Origin: Streptomyces fildesensis | GTDB lineage: Bacteria; Actinomycetota; Actinomycetes; Streptomycetales; Streptomycetaceae | Direction of reading: 5' to 3' | Length of the DNA: 64,000 nucleotides | NCBI RefSeq assembly: GCF_016107395.1 | Contig: NZ_JAAIKO010000004.1 | Coordinates: forward strand, 248,001 to 312,000 | Notes under the pieces: generated by a model | The model's database searches: none | Seen by the model: the letters and a program-made list of their open reading frames with translations, nothing else | What the model was told of the DNA's origin: nothing | Shown: positions 51,836 to 62,666 of the stretch, in pieces | Numbering within the stretch: position 1 is the stretch's first letter | Layout: every line of letters starts with the position of its first letter | Translations under genes and position numbers: made by a program

Positions 51836-52902
51836 TCAGACCAGCGCGGGATAGTCGGTGAAGCCGCGCTCGTCCCCGCCGAAGAACGTGGCGGAGTCGG
51901 GGGTGTTGTACGGGCCGCCGGCCGCGAGGCGGCGCGGCAGGTCCGGGTTGGCGAGGAACAGGGCACCGTAGGACACCAGGTCCGCGGTGCCGTCCTCGAT
52001 GAGGGCGAGCGCGTCGGGACCGGTGGGGCGCCGCTCGGACCAGACGTTGAGAACGAGGGTCCCGGCGTACTGCTTGCGCAGCCGCAGCGTCAGCCCGCGG
52101 TCGCCGCCCTCGACCAGGTGCAGATAGGCCAGGCCGAGCGGTTCCAGCGCGCGCACCAGCGCGCTGTAGACGGCCTCCGGCTCGGGCTCGGCGATGTCGT
52201 TGTACGGGTTTCCCGGGGAGATCCGCAGACCGGTCCGGTCGGCGCCGATCGCACCGGCCACCGCGCGGGTCACCTCGACGGCGAACCGGATGCGGTCCTC
52301 GCCGTCGCCGCCCCACTCGTCGGTGCGGCGGTTGGTGTTGGGGGCCAGGAACTGGTGGACCAGGTAGCCGTTGGCGCCGTGGATCTCGACCCCGTCGAAA
52401 CCGGCCTCGACCGCGTTGCGGGCGGCGGTCGCGAAGTCGGCGATGGTCCGCCGGATCTCCGCGTCGTCCAGCTCACGCGGCGCGATGAACTCCTTCGGCC
52501 CCTCATGGGTGTACACCCGGCCCTCGGCGGCCACCGGAGAGGCGCTGACCGGGACGAGCCCGTCCGGCAGCAGGTCGGGGTGGCCGATCCGGCCGGCGTG
52601 CATCAGCTGGGCGAAGATCCGGCCGCCCGCAGCGTGCACGGCGTCGGTCACCGTCCGCCAGGCGGCGATCTGCTCCGCGCTGTGCAGCCCGGGGGTGTCG
52701 GGGTAGCCCTGGCCGACGGCGCTGGGCTGGATCCCCTCGGTGATGATCAGCCCGGCCGAGGCGCGCTGGGCGTAGTACTCGGCCATCGCCGGGGTCGGGG
52801 TGGCACCGGGACCGTAGCCCGGCTGCGGGTCATCGGGGCCATCGCTATGCGGTTGGGAAGCCGGGTACCGGCGAGGTCGATGGGGTCGAAGGCATTGGGC
52901 AT
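51836..52902 (-). pseudogene. Old Yellow Enzyme-family oxidoreductase with a frameshift
   Basis: The gene starts at ATG 52902 (GGGGAGA upstream) as MPNAFDPIDLAGTRLPNRIAMAPMTRSRA, the perfect OYE N terminus, but the frame is then lost. The rest (YGPGATPTPAMAEYYAQRASAGLIITEGI ... to 51836) is in the next frame. One base is missing near 52817-52819, where CGG-GC-TAC should read CGG-GCN-TAC. The total span of 1067 nt is one short of a multiple of three. The remaining body is intact: FAQLMHAGRIGHPD, EIHGANGYLVHQFLAPNTNRRTDEWGG (substrate His/Asn and FMN contacts), ISPGNPYND, YGALFLANPDLPRRL. Either a recent pseudogene or a sequencing error. It is divergent from a MarR gene. Confidence 0.85.
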
Positions 52903-52919
52903 GAGGGTCTCCCCAGGAG

Positions 52920-52985
52920 TTATGTGGTCGGCCAACCAATCAACCGCGCATCGCTCCAGCACATTCCTTGGCCGGCCAACATAAT
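52920..52985. promoter_or_regulatory. Mirror-image operator/promoter pair between OYE and MarR genes
   Basis: TTGGCCGGCCAACATAA (52968-52984, plus strand) and TTGGCCGACCACATAA (52935-52920, minus strand) are near-copies in opposite orientation. The core TTGGCCGGCCAA is a perfect palindrome. CATAAT (52980-52985) is 6 nt before the MarR ATG, so the palindrome abuts each -10. Strong candidate for MarR autoregulation and OYE repression. Confidence 0.65.
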
Positions 52986-52991
52986 GGGTTC

Positions 52992-53564
52992 ATGACCCCG
53001 ACGAGCCGCCCTGCTGCCACCGAAGACCCCGCCTGTACGCCGCCGCGGGCCCCCGTCGGCCGTACCGGCATCAGCCACGCGGTGTTCCGCACCGCCCGCG
53101 CCCACCGCATGGCCGCCGGCCGGCTGCTGCGCGGCGCCGGCCTCTACGCGGGACAGGAGCTGCTGATGATGCGGCTGTGGGACGCGGGACCCCAGCGGCA
53201 GTCCGAGCTGATCAAGCTGCTGGACCTCGACCCGTCGACGGTGACGAGGATGGTCCAGCGCCTCGAACAGTCCGGTCTGGTCACCCGCCGCCCCGACCCC
53301 GACGACGGGCGCGCGGTCCTCGTCGAGGCGACCGAGGCCGGCCACACGCTGCGCGCACCCGTCGAGGACGCGTGGCGGCAGCTGGAGGAGATCACCGTCG
53401 CGGGGCTGTCGGCGGCCGACCGCCGGGAACTGGCCCGGCTGCTGGCCCGGGTCGAGGACAACCTGCTCCGCCGTGGCATGGACGGGGCGGAAGAGACGGA
53501 CGGGACGGGCGAGGCGGCTGCGATGGGGACGACTGCCGGGGTAGAGGGTTCGGTCAGCGGTTGA
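52992..53564 (+). CDS. MarR-family regulator paired with the OYE gene
   Basis: 190 residues from ATG 52992. Core winged helix about residues 45-135 (GLYAGQELLMMRLWDAGPQRQSELIKLLDLDPSTVTRMVQRLEQSGLVTRRPDPDDGRAVLVEATEAG). The only cysteine is in the N-terminal tail (DPACTPP). The -10 CATAAT is 6 nt upstream (leaderless). A Gly/Ala/Thr-rich tail overlaps, tail to tail, the last 11 bp of the next gene. MarR/OYE pairs usually sense electrophiles or quinones; that role is inferred. Confidence 0.92.
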   Translation: MTPTSRPAATEDPACTPPRAPVGRTGISHAVFRTARAHRMAAGRLLRGAGLYAGQELLMMRLWDAGPQRQSELIKLLDLDPSTVTRMVQRLEQSGLVTRRPDPDDGRAVLVEATEAGHTLRAPVEDAWRQLEEITVAGLSAADRRELARLLARVEDNLLRRGMDGAEETDGTGEAAAMGTTAGVEGSVSG

Positions 53565-54906
53565 CGTAGTCGTACGCGGCCGCCCGCCGCGACGACAGCA
53601 CGGGTGTGGAGCGCCGTCGGCGCGGATCGTTGCGGAAGGCCTGGAACGCCACCGTGCCGGTCACCGCGAGGAACGCGGCGCCGATCGCTGGATAGACCGC
53701 GGACAGCGCCATCTGCCCGCCGCTCTGCCCCAGTTCGAACCGCCCGGCGCCGTGCGGGACCAGCCACAGCATGAACGAGCAGAACAGCAGCCCCACCAGG
53801 GCCGCCCCCGCCGCCCACAGCGCGTCCCGGCGGCGCAGCGCCTCGGTGCCGAGCAGGATCACCATCGGCACCCCCCACACCCAGTGGTGCGACCAGGAGA
53901 TCGGGCTGACCAGCAGCGCGGTCACCGCGCAGGCCAGCGTCGCCCAGGCCACGTTGTAGGGCAGCCGGTCCCCGGCGAGCAGTGCCGCGACCGAGACGGC
54001 CAGGCCCGCGCAGCCGACGACGGCGGCCGCCAGCAGCCAGCCGCTGCCCGGGTCGCCGGTGTGGAGGGCGCGGGCGAAGATCCCGCGCAGCGACTGGTTG
54101 GCGGTGTCCTCGCCGAAGCCGACCCGGTCCGCCGCGAAGAGCATCTCGGTCCAGAACCGCCGTGAGTCGTGCGGTAGCGCCACCGCTGCCATCGCCACCG
54201 TCCCGACGAACGTGATGACGGCCACGGCGGCCCGCCGCAGGTGCGGATTCCAGGGGCTGTGGCCACGGCGCAGCCGCCGCCAGCCCAGCGCCACCCCGGC
54301 CACCGCCAGCAGCACCGCGAACAGCGCGGGCGTCAGCTTGATGCCCGCCGCGATCCCGGTCCCGAAGCCGGCCCAGCGATGGCCCGCGCGCCGCGTCAGG
54401 TCCCACAGCACCAGCACGGCCAGCAGCAGGTTGATCTGCCCGTACCGCAGGGTCGTCCACACCGGCTCGCACCACACCGCGACGGACGCGACGGCCAGCG
54501 TCACCGCCGCGGCCGGCAGCTTGGCCGGCCGCCCGGTCAGCCGCAGCGACAGATGCACCAGCGCCACCAGCAGGCCCAGGTTCGCCACCGTCGCCACCGC
54601 GCGCATCCCGCCCACGCCGATCCACGTCAGAGGCATGAACATCAGCGCGGCGAAGGGTGGATAGGTGGTCGGGAGGTTCGCGTACGTGGCCCGCATCTCG
54701 TACAGGTCGCCGCCGTTGCGCACGGTCGCGCCCTCGGCCCGGTAGACCATCAGGTCGATCATCGACACATGGGAGGCGCGCTGCGCCATCCAGAAGCCGG
54801 CGAAGGAGACCAGGCAGACCGCCGCGGCGAGCAGCGTCGGTCGCCGCAGAATGAACGTCCTGGCCGCAATCATGCGGGTGTCGGCGGTCAGCTGCGTCGC
54901 TGTCAC
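53554..54906 (-). CDS. GT87-type polyprenyl-phosphomannose-dependent glycosyltransferase
   Basis: 450 residues, about eleven membrane helices. The early loop SMIDLMVYRAEGATVRNGGDLYEM...TYPPFAALMFMPL carries the conserved acidic residue and the typical GT87 sequence; PISWSHHWVWGVPMVIL is also characteristic. Such enzymes add alpha-mannose to lipid-linked glycans on the outer face. GTG 54906 is used (GGAG upstream); the longer open frame runs antisense through the tRNA and is spurious. It is the last gene of the block between the two tRNA-Ala copies. Confidence 0.88.
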   Translation of the reverse strand: MTATQLTADTRMIAARTFILRRPTLLAAAVCLVSFAGFWMAQRASHVSMIDLMVYRAEGATVRNGGDLYEMRATYANLPTTYPPFAALMFMPLTWIGVGGMRAVATVANLGLLVALVHLSLRLTGRPAKLPAAAVTLAVASVAVWCEPVWTTLRYGQINLLLAVLVLWDLTRRAGHRWAGFGTGIAAGIKLTPALFAVLLAVAGVALGWRRLRRGHSPWNPHLRRAAVAVITFVGTVAMAAVALPHDSRRFWTEMLFAADRVGFGEDTANQSLRGIFARALHTGDPGSGWLLAAAVVGCAGLAVSVAALLAGDRLPYNVAWATLACAVTALLVSPISWSHHWVWGVPMVILLGTEALRRRDALWAAGAALVGLLFCSFMLWLVPHGAGRFELGQSGGQMALSAVYPAIGAAFLAVTGTVAFQAFRNDPRRRRSTPVLSSRRAAAYDYVNR

Positions 54907-55046
54907 AGTGCGCTGCTCCAGGGAGACTGGTGGGGGGCACGGGGCGCCGGTGAACCTGGCACGGAATCCCGACATTACCTGGCTCGGCCTCGGAACAGCA
55001 GAGCAACCGTTCCTCCAGGTGAGCCCCCGGCTTCCCGGTAAACGAT

Positions 55047-55077
55047 TTGGCGAAACACCCCCAGGGCCGTGTAATGT
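55047..55077 (+). promoter_or_regulatory. Candidate promoter of the second tRNA-Ala
   Basis: TTGGCG (55047-55052), 19 nt, TAATGT (55072-55077); predicted start near 55084, 32 nt before the tRNA. Confidence 0.45.
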
Positions 55078-55115
55078 ATGCCGAGTCGCCGGGGGAACCC
55101 GGCGGGGTACACCGC

Positions 55116-55188
<73 letters not shown>

Positions 55189-55193
55189 CAATC

Positions 55194-55230
55194 AGAAGGC
55201 CCGATCGCCGAACCGGCGGTCGGGCCTTCT
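55194..55230 (+). terminator. tRNA-Ala copy 2 terminator
   Basis: 17-bp stem (55194-55210, 55214-55230) with one G-T pair and a 3-nt loop, followed by TCTCG. Confidence 0.85.
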
Positions 55231-55735
55231 TCTCGTCCGGCCTTCTCCTCGGTCTTCGGGTCTTCGCGTCTTCGGGTCGCAGCGCCGGCGCCGGACAGCG
55301 GCGGACCGCCCTGGCCGGCCGCCGGTCACCGCCGCTGCCGCGGTGAGCCGGGCGCGGTGCGCCCCGAGCGCGTGACCCCGGCCGAGCCCGCAGCCGCGGT
55401 CGTCCTCCGGCGGCCGGCTTCCGGCAACTCCGGCCACGCCGTTGCCGCCGCTGCTAACGTCGATCCGACCGGGTGCCGGATTCCCCGTCAGCACCCGCCG
55501 ATCGGACCGCGGTTCCGGTCGGCCCGGCCACGGTTCCCACCGGCCGGGCAGCGGCTTCCGCCCCTCGTGACCGGCTCGTGCCGCTTACCGTTCGCTGGCG
55601 TTTCTTTGGCCTGCTCTTGGCAATTGCATGCCCCTGACATGAGCTTTTCGGCGAAAGAGTGGCGCTCTGCGGTACGAGCCGTACGCATAGCGGCGACACC
55701 GTAATCGGCGTCAACTCGCTTCGCATGGGGGTTTC
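55231..55735. other. Non-coding gap before the S53 peptidase
   Basis: About 500 bp with no convincing gene in any frame; the open frames have no family similarity and one runs out of the tRNA. TTGGCA at 55617-55622 is a possible -35 for the peptidase gene. I see no repeat or attachment site in it. Confidence 0.5.
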
Positions 55736-57697
55736 ATGAGATTTGAGCGCAAAAGAACGCGTGCCGGGCTGGCGGTGGCCGCAGCGCTGCCGCTGATGGC
55801 CGGCGCGCTCGCGCTGGGCACACCTGCCGCGCAGGCTGACCAACCGCACGACAGGCAGCTGCTCAGTGGCACCAAGCCGCTGTGGGCAACCGCCAATGCG
55901 GACAAGGGCGACACGGCGGACGCCAGCGGCGTTACCGCCCGTGTCTACCTGGCGGGCCGGGACGCGAAGGGCCTCACGGCCTATGCGACCGCGGTTTCCG
56001 ACCCGAAGTCGGCTTCCTACGGCAAGTATCTGACCGCGGCGCAGACACAGGCGCGGTTCGGTGCGACGAAGGACCAGATAGCCCAGGTCACCGCCTGGCT
56101 GAAGTCCTCGGGCCTCAAGGTGACCGGTACCACCCAGCACTACATCACCGTGAGCGGTGACGTGGCGGCCGCGGAGAAGGCGTTCGGCACCCAGCTGCAC
56201 AACTTCGCCAAGGACGGCAAGACTTACCACGCCCCGGCGACGACGGCGTCCGCGCCGGCGGCGCTGAACGGCGCGGTGCTCACGGTCGTCGGCCTGGACA
56301 ACGCTCCCAAGATCGCCAAGCACGACGAGGCGCTGCCGCCTCCCGGCGCGGTGTTCAAGAACGCCGGGCCGTTCTCGAGCTACTTCGGCTCGAACACCAA
56401 CAAGAAGCTCCCGTCCGCCTACGGCACCAAGGCGCCGTACGCGATCAAGGGCTACACCGGCAAGGACCTGCGCGCCGCCTACGGTGCGAAGAGCTACACC
56501 GGTAAGAACGTCACGGTCGCGATCACGGACGCGTACGCCTCGCCGTACATCGTCCAGGACGCGAAGAAGTACGCCAAGAACAACGGTGACCAGGCGTACC
56601 GCAAGGGCCAGCTCTCCCAGGTGCTGCCCGCCGACTACAACTCGACCGAGGCCTGCGACGCGGGTGGCTGGTACGGCGAGGAGACGCTCGACGTCGAGGC
56701 CGTGCACGCCGTGGCCCCGGACGCCGACATCGTCTACGTGGGTGGCGCGTCCTGCCAGGACAACGACCTGCTCGACGCCCTGAACAAGATCGTCGACGGC
56801 CGGCTGGCCGACATCGTCTCCAACTCGTGGGGCGACGTCGAGGCCAATGAGACCCCGGACGTGGCCGCGGCCTACGACCAGACCTTCCTGCAGGGTGCTG
56901 TCGAGGGCATCGGCTTCTACTTCTCCTCCGGTGACTCCGGCGACAACGTCGCCAAGACCGGCAAGAAGCAGGTCGACACCCCCGGAAACTCCCCCTGGGC
57001 CACCTCGGTCGGCGGCACCTCGCTGAACGTCGGCAAGGGTGAGAAGTACCAGTGGGAGACCGGATGGGGCACCGAGAAGGCTGTGCTGTCGGCTGACGGC
57101 AACAGCTGGACGGGCTTCCCCGGCGCCTACACCTCAGGCGCGGGCGGCGGCACCAGCAACCTGTACGCGCAGCCGTTCTACCAGCGCAACGTCGTCCCGG
57201 ACTCGCTCGCCCTCGCCAACGGCGGCGGCGTGAAGCAGCGCGTCGAGCCGGACATCTCGGCGGTCGCCGACCCGAACACCGGCTTCCTCGTCGGTCAGAC
57301 CCAGTCCCTCGCGGACGGTTCGCTGGCGTACAGCGAGTACCGGATCGGCGGCACCTCGCTCGCCGCCCCGGTGATCGCCGGCGTCCAGGCGCTCGTGCAG
57401 CAGGCGCGGCACGGGGTCCCGGTCGGCTTCGCCAACCCGCTGATCTACGACCGGTACGCCACGTCGGCCTACCACGACGTCACGGACCACCCGCTGGGCC
57501 AGGGCCGTGACCAGGCGGTCGTCCGCGTTGACTTCGTCAACGGTGTCGACGCGGCGGACGGCACGATCACGTCCCTGCGCAGCCTCGGCAAGGACGCGTC
57601 GCTGCACGCCACGGTCGGCTTCGACGACGTCACCGGCGTCGGTACCCCTGGTGCCGACTACGTGACCTCGTACCTGCCGAAGAAGAACCACCGCTGA
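55736..57697 (+). CDS. Secreted S53-family (sedolisin) serine peptidase
   Basis: 653 residues; GGGGG before the ATG. Signal peptide with KR residues, hydrophobic core LAVAAALPLMAGALAL and likely cleavage after AAQA (about residue 33). Pro-kumamolisin activation domain ~45-185, then the catalytic domain. Glu/Asp pair in GGWYGEETLDVEAVHAVAPDA, oxyanion Asp in SNSWGD, catalytic Ser in GGTSLAAP, and a C-terminal Ca-binding region ending TGVGTPGADY. Active after autoprocessing, normally at acid pH. It stands alone between the tRNA and leuS and is closed by a strong terminator. Confidence 0.93.
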   Translation: MRFERKRTRAGLAVAAALPLMAGALALGTPAAQADQPHDRQLLSGTKPLWATANADKGDTADASGVTARVYLAGRDAKGLTAYATAVSDPKSASYGKYLTAAQTQARFGATKDQIAQVTAWLKSSGLKVTGTTQHYITVSGDVAAAEKAFGTQLHNFAKDGKTYHAPATTASAPAALNGAVLTVVGLDNAPKIAKHDEALPPPGAVFKNAGPFSSYFGSNTNKKLPSAYGTKAPYAIKGYTGKDLRAAYGAKSYTGKNVTVAITDAYASPYIVQDAKKYAKNNGDQAYRKGQLSQVLPADYNSTEACDAGGWYGEETLDVEAVHAVAPDADIVYVGGASCQDNDLLDALNKIVDGRLADIVSNSWGDVEANETPDVAAAYDQTFLQGAVEGIGFYFSSGDSGDNVAKTGKKQVDTPGNSPWATSVGGTSLNVGKGEKYQWETGWGTEKAVLSADGNSWTGFPGAYTSGAGGGTSNLYAQPFYQRNVVPDSLALANGGGVKQRVEPDISAVADPNTGFLVGQTQSLADGSLAYSEYRIGGTSLAAPVIAGVQALVQQARHGVPVGFANPLIYDRYATSAYHDVTDHPLGQGRDQAVVRVDFVNGVDAADGTITSLRSLGKDASLHATVGFDDVTGVGTPGADYVTSYLPKKNHR

Positions 57698-57739
57698 CCT
57701 CACGGTCGGCGCACGGGCTGAGCTCCTGAGCCAGTGCAC

Positions 57740-57772
57740 GGGCCCGCACCGGGGCATTCCCGGTGCGGGCCC
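57740..57772 (+). terminator. S53 peptidase terminator
   Basis: Perfect 14-bp stem (57740-57753, 57759-57772) with a 5-nt loop, just before the leuS leader promoter. Confidence 0.85.
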
Positions 57773-57786
57773 CTCGCGCGCTGCGG

Positions 57787-57798
57787 TAACCTGACCCC
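57787..57798 (+). promoter_or_regulatory. -10 element of the leuS leader transcript
   Basis: TAACCT (57787-57792), 6 nt, then ATG of the leader peptide; the mRNA would start at or beside that ATG. Confidence 0.55.
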
Positions 57799-57837
57799 AT
57801 GCGTGCCGTACGCCTTCTGCTTAGCAAGCCGCACTGA
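57799..57837 (+). CDS. leuS leader peptide MRAVRLLLSKPH
   Basis: 12 codons, three consecutive leucines (CTT CTG CTT). CTT is rare in this genome, which makes the run sensitive to charged tRNA-Leu supply. The stop lies inside the first arm of the attenuator hairpin. Classical attenuators before leuS have been predicted by comparative work in some Streptomyces (from memory). Confidence 0.8.
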   Translation: MRAVRLLLSKPH

Positions 57838-57885
57838 CGACGAACCGAGTCAGTGCGGCGGCCCCTCCTGTGCGAGGGGTTTTTT
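57828..57885 (+). terminator. Leucine attenuator: pause hairpin and T-tract terminator
   Basis: First hairpin: perfect 11-bp stem GCCGCACTGAC/GTCAGTGCGGC (57828-57838, 57849-57859), whose left arm covers the end of the leader ORF. Second: CCCCTC/GAGGGG (57862-57867, 57874-57879) followed by six T (57880-57885), the only T-tract terminator in the window. A ribosome stalled on the Leu codons would cover the left arm of the first hairpin. The pairing that then disrupts the terminator is not obvious from reading alone. Confidence 0.75.
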
Positions 57886-57951
57886 CGTTTCCGCAGGCAG
57901 GCAGCAGACGCGGCGTACGCCCGTCATGATCACGATGGAGCTTCGAGGACG

Positions 57952-60840
<2,889 letters not shown>

Positions 60841-60857
60841 CGCTACGGAGTGCGCAG

Positions 60858-60896
60858 AACCCCTGGTATCCGGCGGTGCGCCGGGTACCAGGGGTT
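60858..60896 (+). terminator. leuS terminator
   Basis: 17-bp stem (60858-60874, 60880-60896) with one G-T pair, followed by T. Confidence 0.85.
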
Positions 60897-61008
60897 TCCC
60901 TTACGGGCGGATTGGGGGTTCGTACGGAGCCACCGATCCGCCCGGTGCGTTTACCGTTGACGGTGGGCCCACCCGGCTGCCCGCGCCCGTTCGACCGGAG
61001 GAGCACCC

Positions 61009-61620
61009 GTGGATATCGCCGTCGTTGTGCTGCTGCTGCTCTTCGCGTCGTTCGTGGCGGTGGGCGTCGTCGCCACCGTACGGACCGTGCGGGCGGTGAA
61101 GCGCGGCGTGGAGCGCGGCAGCGCGCAGGCCCGCCGGGTCGTCGAGGACACCGCGCTCAAGGCCCGCCGCTACACGCTGATGGGGGCGGCGGGGGAGCTG
61201 GCGCAACTCCGGCTGGACCTGCGGACCTCCATCGACAGCACCTACCGGGCGCTGGAGGCCGGCTCGGCCGAGGACGCCTCGCTCTCCGAGGCGTCCGCCC
61301 TGCTCGCCCGGCTCAACGATCACGCGCGGGTGCTGGACACCGAGCTGAAGGTGCTGGAGCGCGAGCCGGACAAGGCGCGGATCGCCGACCGGCTGCCGTC
61401 CCTGGCCGAGCGCACCGAGCGGATCACCCACTCCGCCGACGCGCTGCGCTGGGCCGCCCAGGACCGGGCCCGGCAGTTCGCCGACGACGATCTGACCGCG
61501 CTGGCGCAGCAGATCGACATCGAGGCCGGAGCGCTGCGCCACTGGGCGCCGAGCACGCTGCCGACCGGCGGCCCCACGGGCGGCCCCGCCGGCGATCCCA
61601 AGCACATCAGCCGATCTTGA
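61009..61620 (+). CDS. Small membrane-anchored coiled-coil protein
   Basis: 203 residues; GGAGGAG 5 nt before the GTG. N-terminal membrane helix (MDIAVVVLLLLFASFVAVGVVATV), then a basic stretch and long charged helices (about 40-175) with heptad-like Leu/Ala (LLARLNDHARVLDTELKVLEREP). It ends in a Gly/Pro linker and the residues KHISRS. The last 7 codons and stop are part of a 33-bp tandem repeat. No known function; found near leuS/degV in Streptomyces. Confidence 0.82.
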   Translation: MDIAVVVLLLLFASFVAVGVVATVRTVRAVKRGVERGSAQARRVVEDTALKARRYTLMGAAGELAQLRLDLRTSIDSTYRALEAGSAEDASLSEASALLARLNDHARVLDTELKVLEREPDKARIADRLPSLAERTERITHSADALRWAAQDRARQFADDDLTALAQQIDIEAGALRHWAPSTLPTGGPTGGPAGDPKHISRS

Positions 61621-61698
61621 CCCGGGCCGCACAAGCACATCAGCCGATCTTGACCCGGGCCGCACAAGCACATCAGCCGATCTTGACCCGGGCCGCAC
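61600..61698 (+). repeat. 33-bp perfect tandem repeat, three copies, across a stop codon
   Basis: Units 61600-61632, 61633-61665 and 61666-61698 are identical. Each begins AAGCACATCAGCCG and contains TCTTGACC and CCCGGG. The first unit encodes the KHISRS end and TGA stop of the upstream gene; the other two lie in the intergenic region. The unit length is a multiple of three, so each copy could restore the same C terminus if the frame entered it. Confidence 0.95.
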
Positions 61699-61721
61699 TG
61701 TCGCCACGCCCGGGCCCCGGG

Positions 61722-61734
61722 TAACCTCCCGCAC
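61722..61734 (+). promoter_or_regulatory. -10 element giving a leaderless degV mRNA
   Basis: TAACCT (61722-61727), 7 nt, ATG 61735; TGTCGC 17 nt upstream of the hexamer is a weak -35. Confidence 0.5.
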
Positions 61735-62580
61735 ATGTCCCCGCATGTCGCTATCGTCACGGATTCCACGGCCTACCTCTCGCAGGAGGCACTGGCCCGG
61801 CACGGCATCACCGTCGTTCCGCTGACCGTGGTGATCGGCGACGAGGCGTTCGAAGAGGGCACGGAGATCTCCGCCCCGGCGGTTGCCAGAGCCCTGCAGC
61901 GCAGACGTCCGGTGACCACCTCGCGACCCGGCCCGGCGGAGTTCGCCGCGTGCTACCGGGCCGCGGCGGGGGCGGGGGCGGACCACATCGTCTCGCTGCA
62001 TCTGTCCGCCGAGTTCTCCGGGACCCATGACGCGGCGCTGGTCGCCGCGCGCGACTCGCCCGTTCCGGTACGGGTCGTCGACACCGGAATGGTCGCGATG
62101 GCGCTCGGTTTCACGGTTCTGGCGGCGGCCGAGACCGCCGGTTCCGGGGGCACGGCCGACGAGGTCGTGGCCGCCGCCGAGAAGCGCGCGGCGGACACCT
62201 TGGCATACTTCTACGTCGACACCCTGGACTATCTGCGGCGCGGCGGCCGGATCGGTGCCGCGCAGGCGCTGTTCGGGTCGGCGCTGGCGGTCAAGCCGAT
62301 CCTGCAGCTGGTGGACGGCAGGATCGAGCTGCTGGAGAAGGTCCGTACGGCCTCCCGGGCGATCACGCGGCTGGAGGAGATCGTCGTCGAGCGGGCCGGC
62401 AGCCGGCGGGTGGCCGTCGCGGTCCACCACCTGGCCGCCGCCGACCGTGCGGCGGCGCTGGCCGAACGGCTGCGGGAGCGAGTGCCGGGGCTGGACGAGC
62501 TGGTGGTGAGCGAGGTGGGCGCGGTGATCGGCGCGCACGCGGGGCCGGGGCTGCTCGGAGCGGTGATTTCACCTCATTGA
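61735..62580 (+). CDS. DegV-family fatty acid-binding protein
   Basis: 281 residues. Fatty-acid-binding (FakB-like) protein. N terminus VAIVTDSTAYLSQEALARHGITVVPLTVVIGDEAFEEGTEI, PVTTSRPGPAEF, and the signature GLxxVxxDTGMVAMALG, followed by YVDTLDYLRRGGRIG, all match the family. In FakAB systems FakB presents acyl chains for phosphorylation; no FakA is adjacent here. Confidence 0.94.
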   Translation: MSPHVAIVTDSTAYLSQEALARHGITVVPLTVVIGDEAFEEGTEISAPAVARALQRRRPVTTSRPGPAEFAACYRAAAGAGADHIVSLHLSAEFSGTHDAALVAARDSPVPVRVVDTGMVAMALGFTVLAAAETAGSGGTADEVVAAAEKRAADTLAYFYVDTLDYLRRGGRIGAAQALFGSALAVKPILQLVDGRIELLEKVRTASRAITRLEEIVVERAGSRRVAVAVHHLAAADRAAALAERLRERVPGLDELVVSEVGAVIGAHAGPGLLGAVISPH

Positions 62581-62589
62581 GTGAGCGAG

Positions 62590-62616
62590 TTGTCCACAAC
62601 TCGTGGGTTATCCACA
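62590..62616 (+). promoter_or_regulatory. Two DnaA boxes upstream of comEA
   Basis: TTGTCCACA (62590-62598) and TTATCCACA (62608-62616), both exact consensus, same orientation, 18 bp apart. They lie 51-77 bp before the comEA start. The first is embedded in the inverted repeat AGTTGT-CC-ACAACT (62589-62602). Confidence 0.8.
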
Positions 62617-62654
62617 GGATTTGGCAGTGATCATCTTCGTTCGGTGATTCCGCT

Positions 62655-62666
62655 TAGTTTCGCGGC
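62655..62666 (+). promoter_or_regulatory. -10 element giving a leaderless comEA mRNA
   Basis: TAGTTT (62655-62660), 6 nt, ATG 62667. Confidence 0.5.

Noticed and set aside
61600..61698. CRISPR-like array
   Set aside because: The units are directly abutting with no spacers; it is a simple tandem repeat.
62590..62616. Chromosome origin oriC
   Set aside because: Only two DnaA boxes and no dnaA, dnaN or AT-rich unwinding region nearby; Streptomyces oriC has many boxes between dnaA and dnaN.
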